From an uncultured Lachnospiraceae bacterium (GTDB taxonomy: Bacteria > Bacillota_A > Clostridia > Lachnospirales > Lachnospiraceae): a stretch of DNA of 18,280 nt. Under the pieces are notes generated by a model that had not been told where the DNA came from, ran no database searches, and saw only the letters and a list, made by a program, of their open reading frames with translations. The position numbers and the translations under genes are program-made. Below, one piece after another: positions 8,376 through 15,337 of the stretch (positions are counted from its first letter, which is position 1; every line of letters starts with the position of its first letter). The stretch spans positions 1 to 18,280 of the forward strand of contig CACYDL010000042.1 in the NCBI GenBank assembly GCA_902773195.1, written 5' to 3'.

Positions 8376-11111
8376 ATGAAAATCAGCCGAAAAAGAATCA
8401 TCCTGACAATCGTCCTGGCCGTGTTGTTTGTGATCGCCTTCGGGTGGATCATCATGATGCTGAATCACGCGACCCTTGTCAGAAACCATGTCTGGGATGA
8501 TACGCTGAAGCTGGAGGAGGTCACCCACACGCTGGAGGACATCCGGTCAAAGTGGAGCGCCACGGAGAAGCGGATCCGGGACCGGTACGCGGTGGACGCC
8601 ACGCTCTCGGCGCTGGCGCTCCGCAGCGACTCCGCCTGGGACGGCGAAGGGGCGGCCGCCCCGGATCCGGACGGCGCCGGCGTCAAAGTGGACAGCGGCG
8701 ACATCGAGGCGTCGGTGGATATACCGGCGATTCTCCGCAAGGCGGAGACGGCCTACAACGTCTACGCGATGTGCACGGCGGCGGATCCCTCCTCGGAGAA
8801 CGGGCAGCGGATCCTCTACAGCAGCGACATTTTCGCGGATCTCGAGGAAATCCTCGCGAAAACGGGGATGGAGAATCTTTCGGGCGGGGACGAGGAGGAG
8901 AACAACGGCTATCATTCCGGTACGCTGACCCTGCAGGAGGGCACCTTCCGCTATGTGAGGTGCGCCGTCCCGGAGATCGGCGGCTATCTGGTCCTTCTTT
9001 CGATCCAGCCCAACCTGTACGTCAAGGCGCTCAGCCAGGGCACGTACATGTTCGCGGTCCTGATCCTCTTCATCACGCCCCTTCTCACGGCGGGCTTCGC
9101 GCTCTACCGGTACATCCGGGAGAATGAGCTGACGCCGTTTACGGAGAAGCGGTATACCCCGGCCAACGTCCGCCGCTTCGCGGTTCTGTGCGGGGTGATC
9201 GGCACCATTCTTATTTTCCTGAGCGGCATACTGATCTATTCGCTCAACGGCCTGTATGACGACACGGCGAGAGGCAAGGAAAGGCTGAGGATGCTCGACG
9301 AGAGCCTGGACATGAATGCCGCCCGCGTCAGACAGAACATGGACCGCTTCGAGGAGGTTTACACCGACTACGGCACCCGCATCGCGGACGCCCTGGACGC
9401 CTATCCCGAGCTGCGGGAGAAAGCGGTCCTGGAGACGCTCGCGGAGAACATCTCCGCGTCCTCCATCACCCTGTACGACGCCGACGGCCGCGAGACCGTG
9501 AGCAGCGGGGACTACATCGGCCTGTACCTCAGCCGGGATCCGGAATCCGTGACGTATGACTTCCGGCGGATCCTGAACGGCGTGCCCTGCATCATCCATG
9601 ACCCGGAGACCGATGAAATAACCGGGCTCAACGAAATCAGGGTGGGCATGCGGATCCGCGACGCGGAGGATCCGGCGCGGTACGGCGCCATGATCATCGC
9701 CGTGGAGCCGGAGGCGTGGGCCTTCGACGCCTCGGAGACGACGGACTCGGTGCTGAAGAGTCTGTCCGAGGACGGCGTGACGCTGTGCATCGCCGACCCG
9801 GAGAGCGGGGAGATCCTTTTCTCGGGCAGCGAAGACCTGATCGGCAGGGATATCTCCGTCCTGGGTCTTGGCAGCGCCCAGCTGCAGGGCTCCGTCCTGC
9901 AGAACGTGAAGACGGACGACGGCACCATGTTCGTCACCTCCTCCGTGCTGCAGTTCCGCGACGCGGAGGACGTCTCCGGGGAGACGGCGGGGCGCATCGC
10001 CTTTTACGCGGCCCCCAGGGTGCCCCTGCTGGCCGGCATGCTCGCCTCCGCCCTGGTGGGAAGCCTGCTCTTTGTCGTGATCTACGTGGTTCTGGCGCAT
10101 TTTGTCCTGGGACCCTACACCGATGAGTATTTCGAGCTGAACAAGAGAATGAACCCGGCGCCGGACAGAAAGCCGGGCGCCTGGGCCGGCGTGCGGCACT
10201 ATCTCACGACAATCCGGCCGGAGAACATCGTTCTCATTACCATGGAGATCATCACCGGCCTGTATCTGACCCAGCAGATCCCCATCGCCAATTTCACCAC
10301 CGCGCTGTCCCGCAATTCGGTGTACTACTACCTGACGTCCGGGAGCTGGGAGAAGGGACTCAATCTGTTCGCGCTGGCCGGAAGCCTGCTCCTTCTGGGG
10401 CAGATCGTGATGGCCGTGATCCTGATGCGGATTCTGCTGACCGTGATCGCCACCTTTATGGGATCGAAGGGCGTGACGATCTGCCGGCTTCTCCGGAGCC
10501 TCTGCATGTATCTGGCGCTCTTCGGCTTTATCATCCTGGGCCTGACCTACACCGGGATCCAGATCAGCGTGATCCTGGGGGCCATCGCGACCCTCGGTAT
10601 CGCGGTATCGCTGGGCGCCCAGCACTTTGTCTCGGACATCATCGCCGGCCTGACCATGGTCTTCGAGGGCATCATCCACGCCGGCGACATCGTGGACCTG
10701 GGGGTCGGCATGAAGGTCTACCACGGGGAAGTGAAGGAGATCGGCCTCCGCTTTGTCAGGATCGAGACCGCCGAGGGCAACATCGTGACCCTCAGCAACC
10801 GGGACATCACCATGAGCACCAACATGACCCGGATGAATTCCCTCTGCGTCTGCGAATTCGCCGTCTCCGCCGAGTACTCCATCGACGATATCGAGGCGAT
10901 GCTGCAGCGGGAACTGCCGGTCATCGGCGAGAAGGACCGCCGCATCCTGAAGGGCCCGGTGTACAACGGCATCGTGGCGCTGGAGGGCGGCACCATGACG
11001 CTCTCCGTCACGGCGGAGTGCCGGGAGCAGGACATCTCCGACGTCCACCGGCTCATCAACCGGTCGCTGCAGCAGATCTTCACCCGGAACGGATACAGAA
11101 TCGGACCATAA
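8376..11111 (+). CDS. large MscS-family mechanosensitive channel with two N-terminal sensor-like modules
   Basis: At 911 residues this is about three times the size of E. coli MscS. The C-terminal part (about 610-905) is the channel: two outer helices, a helix near 705-727, then the pore helix with GAIATLGIAVSLGAQHF (from 736), followed by the FEG...DIV beta domain, a NxDI(T) segment and the C-terminal alpha/beta domain. The N-terminal 600 residues contain a membrane segment at 8-30, an extracytoplasmic region (31-220), segments at 224-247 and 268-291, a second extracytoplasmic region (about 292-547), and a segment at 550-577. The two outer regions look like Cache-type sensing domains by size and topology, not by clear motif. 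GGAAGGAG (8357-8364) marks the start, 33 bases after the permease gene. It is the last gene of the operon. Confidence 0.9.
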   Translation: MKISRKRIILTIVLAVLFVIAFGWIIMMLNHATLVRNHVWDDTLKLEEVTHTLEDIRSKWSATEKRIRDRYAVDATLSALALRSDSAWDGEGAAAPDPDGAGVKVDSGDIEASVDIPAILRKAETAYNVYAMCTAADPSSENGQRILYSSDIFADLEEILAKTGMENLSGGDEEENNGYHSGTLTLQEGTFRYVRCAVPEIGGYLVLLSIQPNLYVKALSQGTYMFAVLILFITPLLTAGFALYRYIRENELTPFTEKRYTPANVRRFAVLCGVIGTILIFLSGILIYSLNGLYDDTARGKERLRMLDESLDMNAARVRQNMDRFEEVYTDYGTRIADALDAYPELREKAVLETLAENISASSITLYDADGRETVSSGDYIGLYLSRDPESVTYDFRRILNGVPCIIHDPETDEITGLNEIRVGMRIRDAEDPARYGAMIIAVEPEAWAFDASETTDSVLKSLSEDGVTLCIADPESGEILFSGSEDLIGRDISVLGLGSAQLQGSVLQNVKTDDGTMFVTSSVLQFRDAEDVSGETAGRIAFYAAPRVPLLAGMLASALVGSLLFVVIYVVLAHFVLGPYTDEYFELNKRMNPAPDRKPGAWAGVRHYLTTIRPENIVLITMEIITGLYLTQQIPIANFTTALSRNSVYYYLTSGSWEKGLNLFALAGSLLLLGQIVMAVILMRILLTVIATFMGSKGVTICRLLRSLCMYLALFGFIILGLTYTGIQISVILGAIATLGIAVSLGAQHFVSDIIAGLTMVFEGIIHAGDIVDLGVGMKVYHGEVKEIGLRFVRIETAEGNIVTLSNRDITMSTNMTRMNSLCVCEFAVSAEYSIDDIEAMLQRELPVIGEKDRRILKGPVYNGIVALEGGTMTLSVTAECREQDISDVHRLINRSLQQIFTRNGYRIGP

Positions 11112-11139
11112 CGGCGCCGCGCGCAGCACGGCACGAGAG

Positions 11140-11165
11140 AAGAGGCGGCCTGCGGGCCGCCTCTT
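11140..11165. terminator. bidirectional terminator-like hairpin between convergent genes
   Basis: AAGAGGCGGCC and GGCCGCCTCTT form a perfect 11-bp stem with loop TGCG, 28 bases after the MscS gene stop. On neither strand is the stem followed by a good T-run (CGGTTGTG on +, CTCTCGTG on -), so efficiency is uncertain. Its position between converging transcripts favours a terminator role for both. Confidence 0.65.
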
Positions 11166-11203
11166 CGGTTGTGGCGCTTCTGCTATTTTGCTTCGCGCTG
11201 CCT

Positions 11204-11259
11204 CGGCTGTGCTGCTTCGACTGTACTGTTCCGACTGTGCTGTTCCGACTGTGCTGTTT
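11204..11259. repeat. four tandem copies of a 14-bp repeat
   Basis: Units are CGGCTGTGCTGCTT, CGACTGTACTGTTC, CGACTGTGCTGTTC and CGACTGTGCTGTTT, head to tail with no spacer. The last three differ from one another at one or two bases. The unit is not a multiple of three, and the array lies between two gene ends, so it is probably noncoding. It sits in the shared 3' region of the MscS and HxlR genes. Confidence 0.85.
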
Positions 11260-11272
11260 CGGCGCCGCCGTC

Positions 11273-11611
11273 TCAGCTTTCCGGCGGCCGGTTCTCGATA
11301 CCCCAGTCGCACAGCTTATCCAGTATCTTCACCAGCGAGCTGCCGCGGTCCGTGAGGGTGTACTCCACCTTCGGCGGGATCTGGGGGTAGACGGTGCGGG
11401 TGATCAGACGGTCTTCCTCCAGCTCCTTCAGGCTCCGGCTGAGGGTCTTGTCCGAGACGCTGCCCAGATAACGCCGCATCTCATTGAAGCGCACGGGCTC
11501 GTACTCCATCAGGCAGTACAGGATCACCGGCTTGTATTTTCCGGAAATGAGGGACAGGGTATAGCTGTAGCCGGTCCGGGAGAAATCGGCGCTCTCAATC
11601 TTTTCCTTCAT
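11273..11611 (-). CDS. HxlR-family winged-helix transcriptional regulator
   Basis: The 112-residue protein matches the HxlR fold in length and sequence: SLISGKYKPVILYCL (about 20-34) opens the domain, RFNEMRRYLGSVSDKTLSRSLKELEEDRLI forms the recognition helix-turn-helix, and VEYTLTDRG lies at the wing. Members bind dyads as dimers and often respond to electrophiles or redox signals. The N-terminal cysteine used as a thiol switch in relatives such as HypR or YodB is absent; Thr13-Gly14 occupy the expected place, and the remaining cysteines are Cys33 and one near the C-terminus. The RBS AAAAGGA precedes the ATG. It is divergent from the flavin reductase gene, which it probably controls, along with itself, through the dyads between them. 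Confidence 0.9.
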   Translation of the reverse strand: MKEKIESADFSRTGYSYTLSLISGKYKPVILYCLMEYEPVRFNEMRRYLGSVSDKTLSRSLKELEEDRLITRTVYPQIPPKVEYTLTDRGSSLVKILDKLCDWGIENRPPES

Positions 11612-11630
11612 GGCGTTCCTTTTATGATAT

Positions 11631-11672
11631 TACTTTCCTTTTAGAAAGTACCAGTCATATACGATGGTACTT
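11631..11672. promoter_or_regulatory. two overlapping dyads, candidate HxlR operators
   Basis: Dyad 1 is TACTTTC (11631-11637), CTTTTA, GAAAGTA (11644-11650). Dyad 2 is AAGTACCA (11646-11653), 11 bases, TGGTACTT (11665-11672). The right arm of the first and left arm of the second share AAGTA. Dyad 2 overlaps the -35 hexamer of the flavin reductase promoter and dyad 1 lies just before the regulator gene, so a dimer bound here could repress both directions. Confidence 0.6.
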
Positions 11673-11699
11673 GTTATTTCTTCCAAAACAAGATATCAT
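11671..11699 (+). promoter_or_regulatory. sigma-A promoter of the flavin reductase operon
   Basis: TTGTTA (11671-11676) and TATCAT (11694-11699) are separated by 17 bases. The -10 lies inside a 13-bp palindrome AGATATCATATCT (11691-11703). Transcription would start near 11706, giving a leader of about 70 bases. Confidence 0.6.
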
Positions 11700-11726
11700 A
11701 TCTGGCAGAAAGACACAAGAGGCAGA

Positions 11727-11749
11727 TGCCGGAACCGCAGATTCCGGCA
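11727..11749 (+). other. leader hairpin before the flavin reductase gene
   Basis: TGCCGGAA and TTCCGGCA form a perfect 8-bp stem around a 7-base loop, ending 27 bases before the preferred start codon. An alternative upstream ATG at 11726 falls at its base and would be hidden by it, which also favours the later start. Confidence 0.4.
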
Positions 11750-11776
11750 CGCGACAGAAAGGACAAGGTGACAGTT

Positions 11777-12355
11777 ATGAAGAAAGATCTGGGCGTCGTA
11801 CCCGCTGTGTATCCCATGCCGGTGCTGATGGTGGCGGCATATGACAAAAATGAAAAAGTGAACGTGATGAACGTGGCCTGGGGCCAGATCTGCGACATGG
11901 ACAAGATCATTCTCTTCATCGGCGAAGGGAAGAGAACCTGGCTGAATATCAAGGAGAGCAAGGCCTTTACCGTCGCCCTGGCCGACGAGGCCCACATGGA
12001 AGCGGCGGATTTCTTCGGCATCGCGTCCGGCAACAAGATCGACGACAAGTTTGAGCGGACCGGCTATCACGCGGTAAAGAGCGACAAGGTCAACGCGCCG
12101 GTCATCGAAGAATTCCCGCTCGTGATGGAATGCGAGCTCCTGGAGTTCCTGGAGAGCGAGCACGTCTCGGGAATCGTCGGAAAGATCGTGAACGTGAAGG
12201 CGGAGGAGGCGGTTCTCTCCGAGAACGGCAAGGTCGATCCCGCGAAGCTTCACGCGCTGATGTTTGATCAGTTCCAGAACGGTTATTACACGACGGGGGA
12301 GAAGGCCGGACAGGCGTGGAACGCCGGCGTGCCCCTGATGAAAAAAGAAGGCTGA
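11777..12355 (+). CDS. flavin reductase-like FMN-binding protein (flavoredoxin type)
   Basis: The protein resembles the flavin reductase-like/flavoredoxin family, small split-barrel proteins that bind FMN and pass electrons from NAD(P)H or another donor. The ATG at 11777 gives 192 residues, starting MKKDLGVVPAVYPMPVLMV, the usual N-terminus of the family; AAGGTGA lies 5 bases upstream. An in-frame ATG at 11726 would add 17 residues unlike relatives. Family features are the strand VNVMNVAWG, the KRTWLNIKESKAFTV segment that contacts flavin in relatives, and the HMEAADFFG helix. It heads a three-gene operon (10 bases before the hydrolase gene). Divergence from an HxlR regulator suggests induction by electrophilic or oxidative stress. 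The substrate is not known. Confidence 0.88.
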   Translation: MKKDLGVVPAVYPMPVLMVAAYDKNEKVNVMNVAWGQICDMDKIILFIGEGKRTWLNIKESKAFTVALADEAHMEAADFFGIASGNKIDDKFERTGYHAVKSDKVNAPVIEEFPLVMECELLEFLESEHVSGIVGKIVNVKAEEAVLSENGKVDPAKLHALMFDQFQNGYYTTGEKAGQAWNAGVPLMKKEG

Positions 12356-12365
12356 ACGAGGAAAA

Positions 12366-13148
12366 ATGGCGGAAAAATCCTACAGGACGGCGGAAATACC
12401 GTGCCGCCGCGGAGAACTTGAGATCTTCGGGAAGGCGTTTATTCCCGAAGGAGAGGAAAAACGGCCGCTGGTGATCTTTTCCCATGAGCTGGGAAACAGC
12501 CATGAGAGCGGCGTCCCCTACGCCGAACGGCTCGCGGCCGCGGGTTATGCGGCGTACACCTATGATTTCTGCGGCGGGAGCGTGGGAAAGAACCAAAGCA
12601 GCGGCGCCAACGTCGGAATGTCCGTCATGACGGAGGTCTCGGATCTCGAGGCGGTTCTGGCGGAGGCGTCGTCGTGGGAGTTTGCGGATCCTGAGAGGAT
12701 CGTCCTGCTGGGCGGCAGCCAGGGGGCGGTCGTCACGGCGGTGGCGGGGTGCCGGAACGCGGAAAGGATCGCGGGCATGATGCTTCTGTACCCGCCCTTT
12801 ACCATCCCGGACGAGATGCGCGCCAGGTTCCGCCAAAAGGAACGGATCCCGGCGGAATTTGACCTCTTCGGAGGCTGGATGCGCGTCGGCGGAAACTATG
12901 CCGCCGACGTCTGGGACCTGGACGTATATGATGAACTCGCGCAGTATCAGGGAGACGTCCTGCTGCTCCACGGGGACCGGGACTCGACGGTGCCTCTCTC
13001 CGTGTCGAAGAGGGCGGCGAACGTCATTCCCCGCTGTGAATTTCACGTCATAGAGGGCGGAAGGCACGGATTTACCGGGGCGGCCTTTGAGGCGGCCGCC
13101 GGCCATATTCTCCGCTATATGGAGAAAATCGACCGGACGATACGGTAA
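12366..13148 (+). CDS. alpha/beta hydrolase (serine hydrolase/esterase-like)
   Basis: This 260-residue cytoplasmic protein has an alpha/beta hydrolase fold. The nucleophile elbow is GGSQGA with Ser118, the acid is Asp204 or Asp206 in HGDRDSTVP, and the base is His234 in GGRHGF, so the triad is complete. SHELGNSHESG (about 40-50) supplies the oxyanion region. The overall form resembles the S33 aminopeptidase/BAAT-like or dienelactone-hydrolase-like esterase group. GAGGAAA precedes the ATG, and gaps of 10 and 13 bases to the neighbours show co-transcription with the flavin reductase and SGNH hydrolase genes. The trio could detoxify or recycle an ester or quinone-type compound, but no substrate can be read from the sequence. 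Confidence 0.88.
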   Translation: MAEKSYRTAEIPCRRGELEIFGKAFIPEGEEKRPLVIFSHELGNSHESGVPYAERLAAAGYAAYTYDFCGGSVGKNQSSGANVGMSVMTEVSDLEAVLAEASSWEFADPERIVLLGGSQGAVVTAVAGCRNAERIAGMMLLYPPFTIPDEMRARFRQKERIPAEFDLFGGWMRVGGNYAADVWDLDVYDELAQYQGDVLLLHGDRDSTVPLSVSKRAANVIPRCEFHVIEGGRHGFTGAAFEAAAGHILRYMEKIDRTIR

Positions 13149-13161
13149 AGAGGTGACGGAT

Positions 13162-14004
13162 ATGATGCGGACGATGTACAGAACACCTGCGAAGTATGCA
13201 GAGGCGTTTCTCCGGATGGCGGACGAGACGGATACATGCGGAGAGATGAGGCCGGAACATTTCATCAAAGTGATGAAGGAGAACCGGGGAAGCATCAACG
13301 CCTTCAGTCCGTACGGACTGCCCGACGACGGTCTGGAGCGCAGAAACCCCCTGATCGTCGCGCTGGGAGACAGTGTGACGGCGGGCCATTTTGAGCCCCG
13401 GGGGAATCTGGAGGAAATCTTCGCCCTGATCGACTCGGGCGGCATACCCTCTTTTTCCGAGGGAGAAGTCACGGACGCCCGGGAATGTTATCTGGAGAAA
13501 TTTCGCTCACGGCTGATCGATTACTTTGAGGAGACTTCTGTCAGCACCGTCAACGCCGGCATCGCGGGCGATACGATGTACGGCATGGAGAAGCGCGTCT
13601 ACCGCGACGTGGTCTGCCACCGGCCGGATCTTGTCATCATCAACGGATCCCTGAACTGGGGGCCGGAATGCGGCAACTCGGCCGATTATGAGGCGGCGCT
13701 GCGCCGGACGCTGGCCGTGATTCAGAATGAGACCAAAGCGGACGTCATCCTGATGACGCCGAACATGGAAAAAATGCCGGACTTTCTGAAGAATCCCAAA
13801 TCGCCGCTGATTGAGAGGGTCGGGATCATCCGGAAGCTGGCGGCAGAAAAGAAATGCTGCCTCGCGGACGCCTATCTCGTCTGGGAGAAATATGAGGAGG
13901 CCGGGTATCCCGTGGTGGAGCTGCTGGCGAATCGGGGAAATCATCCGTCCGTAACGGGCCATGAGGGCTTCGCGAAGGTACTGATGAAGCTGATAACGGA
14001 ATAA
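13162..14004 (+). CDS. SGNH/GDSL-family hydrolase with an altered acid residue
   Basis: The ATG at 13162 (RBS AGAGGTG) gives 280 residues; an upstream in-frame ATG at 13087 lies inside the preceding gene. A helical N-terminal extension (1-60) precedes the SGNH domain. Block I is ALGDSVTAG (Ser71), block II is NAGIAGDTMYG, block III is IINGSLNW (Asn161), and block V is NHPSVTGH (His261). In relatives the residue three before the His is usually Asp; here it is Arg (RGNHPS), so the triad acid may be missing or supplied elsewhere, as some SGNH enzymes tolerate. It is probably an esterase or deacetylase. There is no signal peptide, so it acts in the cytoplasm. It is the last gene of its operon, before a strong terminator. 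Confidence 0.88.
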   Translation: MMRTMYRTPAKYAEAFLRMADETDTCGEMRPEHFIKVMKENRGSINAFSPYGLPDDGLERRNPLIVALGDSVTAGHFEPRGNLEEIFALIDSGGIPSFSEGEVTDARECYLEKFRSRLIDYFEETSVSTVNAGIAGDTMYGMEKRVYRDVVCHRPDLVIINGSLNWGPECGNSADYEAALRRTLAVIQNETKADVILMTPNMEKMPDFLKNPKSPLIERVGIIRKLAAEKKCCLADAYLVWEKYEEAGYPVVELLANRGNHPSVTGHEGFAKVLMKLITE

Positions 14005-14023
14005 AAGGCATCGTAAAACAGCG

Positions 14024-14071
14024 AAAGCTGCCGCGCGGAATCTGTTACGGAATCTGCGCGGCAGCTTTTTT
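14024..14071 (+). terminator. strong intrinsic terminator of the hydrolase operon
   Basis: AAAGCTGCCGCGC (14024-14036) and GCGCGGCAGCTTT (14056-14068) form a perfect 13-bp stem, running into a six-T tract at 14066-14071. The loop contains an overlapping direct repeat of CGGAATCTG (14036-14044 and 14048-14056). Confidence 0.92.
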
Positions 14072-14129
14072 GGGTCAAATTTCACTTTACGGTTGGGCTT
14101 CTGCGGCATTTTTTTGCGTTTCTTTTTCA

Positions 14130-14164
14130 TTGTCCACCTGTGCGGACAACGGATCGGGCATAAT
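14130..14164 (+). promoter_or_regulatory. dyad and -10 element upstream of the small protein and HIRAN genes
   Basis: TTGTCC (14130-14135) and GGACAA (14144-14149) form a perfect dyad with an 8-base spacer. CATAAT at 14159-14164 is a fair -10, whose -35 position falls inside the dyad and has no good hexamer. A repressor bound here would cover the promoter. The self-cleaving repressor at 17470-18270 is the obvious candidate, but the link is inference. The rest of 14072-14236 is T-rich and shows no gene. Confidence 0.45.
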
Positions 14165-14236
14165 CAGACCATAGCAGACGGAAACAGGTCACAGGCCGCG
14201 GATCACGACCATCTTTCAGGCGGCAGGAGGTGCGGA

Positions 14237-14338
14237 ATGAAGGGATATTTTACGGAGAGCGGTTACATGGGATATGTGGACGGAAGATATGTTCTGTTTG
14301 CCAGCGAGTCGGACTACATCGAGTTCGCGGGAGAATAA
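14237..14338 (+). CDS. 33-residue protein of unknown function in the DNA-damage island
   Basis: A short frame starts at ATG 14237 with AGGAGG (14225-14230) 6 bases upstream, an excellent ribosome binding site. The product begins MKGYFTESGYMGYVDGR and ends in an acidic EFAGE tail; it has six aromatic residues (five Tyr, three Phe in total counts eight) and no membrane segment. The open frame extends upstream to 14093 without an RBS, so the short version is preferred. It is 22 bases from the HIRAN gene, whose start has its own strong RBS. Its aromatic pattern suggests a small folded unit or a protein-binding peptide. I recall similar short frames near Y-family polymerase loci in Clostridia, but cannot check this here. 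Confidence 0.65.
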   Translation: MKGYFTESGYMGYVDGRYVLFASESDYIEFAGE

Positions 14339-14360
14339 GGAAGGAAAGGAGGGAGGAGCG

Positions 14361-14660
14361 ATGAGTAAGGTCTATTTCACGATTACCGGCACGAAATACC
14401 GCTACGGGCATGAATTCCTGAAGCCAGGGATGAAGGTGAAGCTGGAAAAGGAGCCGGACAATCCGTACGACGCGGAGGCGATCCGCGTGACGCTGAAGGG
14501 TCTCGGACAGATCGGGTATGTGGCAAATTCGACGCGCACCGTGCGCGGCAGGAGCTGCAGCGCCGGCAGGATCTACGACCTGTTCGGAAAGAAGGCGGCC
14601 GGGACGGTTGAGATCGTTCTGCCGGACGGCGTGGTCTGCAGGCTGAAGAAGAAGTCATGA
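14361..14660 (+). CDS. HIRAN-domain protein
   Basis: The ATG at 14361 has a long GGAGGGAGGAG purine tract just upstream and gives 99 residues. Most of the protein is a HIRAN domain: GTKYRYGHEF, the GMKVKLEKEPDNPYDAEAIRV core (about 28-48), then GQIGYVANS. HIRAN domains in Rad5/HLTF bind 3' single-stranded DNA ends at stalled forks, and stand-alone bacterial versions are thought to act in DNA repair. The expected core pattern of glycine, valine, glutamate, proline, asparagine, tyrosine and aspartate is intact. It follows the 33-residue gene by 22 bases, probably in one transcript, and ends 21 bases from the convergent SRAP gene. Confidence 0.88.
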   Translation: MSKVYFTITGTKYRYGHEFLKPGMKVKLEKEPDNPYDAEAIRVTLKGLGQIGYVANSTRTVRGRSCSAGRIYDLFGKKAAGTVEIVLPDGVVCRLKKKS

Positions 14661-14681
14661 TCCGACGTGAAGGCCCGGATC

Positions 14682-15311
14682 TCACGGGGATCTCTCGAAT
14701 ACCATATCGGTGAGGGATGCCTCCGCGATGGCCCTTGCGGCGTCCGCGGACGTAGCCGGACTGATCCACGCTTTTATGGAGCCGGGGGGCAGGATCACCG
14801 GCATGCGGTCATGAATCCGGGCCAATCCGGGGGACGGGGTGCGCGTCAGGACGGCGAAATGAGGGAAGCCGTCCTCCATCCGGTACAGGCCGGCGAGCCA
14901 GGTGACGGCGGCGCCGGCCGGCTGGATGGCGTACCGGTCCCCCGTTTTTTTGGCGCCGGAGGGCGTGGTGAAATGCTCCCACTCGTAATAGAAGGACGCC
15001 GGGACGACGCATCGCCTCCGCTCCCAGCTCTCCCGCCACAGAGGCTTGCTGCCGGCCGTCTCCACGCGGCAGTTGACAAGAGGGCCTCCGGACGCGGGAG
15101 ACGTAAAGCCCCACACCATGGGGAAGCCGGCGGCCGCGCCCCGGGAGGAGGTGGCGAGCACGGCGCCGATGTCGGTGGGCCGGACCTCTCCCTCCTTCGC
15201 GGCGGGACGCCCCAGCCGGTGCACCATCCTGTCCGCGAGGGCGGAGCGGCGGGCGGCCTCTATGATCGGCCGAAGCTCGGGGGATAATTCCACATAGTAT
15301 CTGGTACACAT
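14682..15311 (-). CDS. SRAP-domain protein (YedK/HMCES-type abasic-site crosslinker)
   Basis: This 209-residue protein is a complete SRAP domain. Family members expose Cys2 after removal of Met1 and link it to abasic sites in single-stranded DNA, shielding them from cleavage. The active residues are all visible: Cys2 (MCTRYY), Asn80 with Arg82 and Glu84 in VNCRVET, Glu110 in FYYEW, and His167 in HDRMPVIL. They match the Cys, Asn, Glu and His used by YedK. AGAGGA upstream of the ATG fixes the start, which must be exact for Cys2 to function. It is the last gene of the - strand damage-response run, 89 bases after the YolD-like gene, with a hairpin in the gap. Confidence 0.94.
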   Translation of the reverse strand: MCTRYYVELSPELRPIIEAARRSALADRMVHRLGRPAAKEGEVRPTDIGAVLATSSRGAAAGFPMVWGFTSPASGGPLVNCRVETAGSKPLWRESWERRRCVVPASFYYEWEHFTTPSGAKKTGDRYAIQPAGAAVTWLAGLYRMEDGFPHFAVLTRTPSPGLARIHDRMPVILPPGSIKAWISPATSADAARAIAEASLTDMVFERSP

Positions 15312-15337
15312 CCTGCGATTCCTCTTTTCGTGAATCT

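Noticed and set aside
6972..8528. Long - strand open frame opposite the ABC permease
   Set aside because: It is shadow coding opposite a permease with clear topology and partner ATPase; composition is dominated by His, Asp, Gln and Val.
8547..11312. Very long - strand open frame (about 921 codons) opposite the MscS gene
   Set aside because: The + strand protein has a clear MscS core and membrane segments; the reverse frame is low-complexity and runs into the convergent regulator region.
14093..14236. Extended 81-codon version of the small protein gene
   Set aside because: There is no ribosome binding site near 14093, and the extension spans the dyad and -10 element; the ATG at 14237 has AGGAGG at ideal spacing.
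14659..14681. GATCCG/CGGATC inverted repeat between the convergent HIRAN and SRAP genes
   Set aside because: The stem is only 6 bp with an 11-base loop and no T-run on either strand, too weak to call a terminator.
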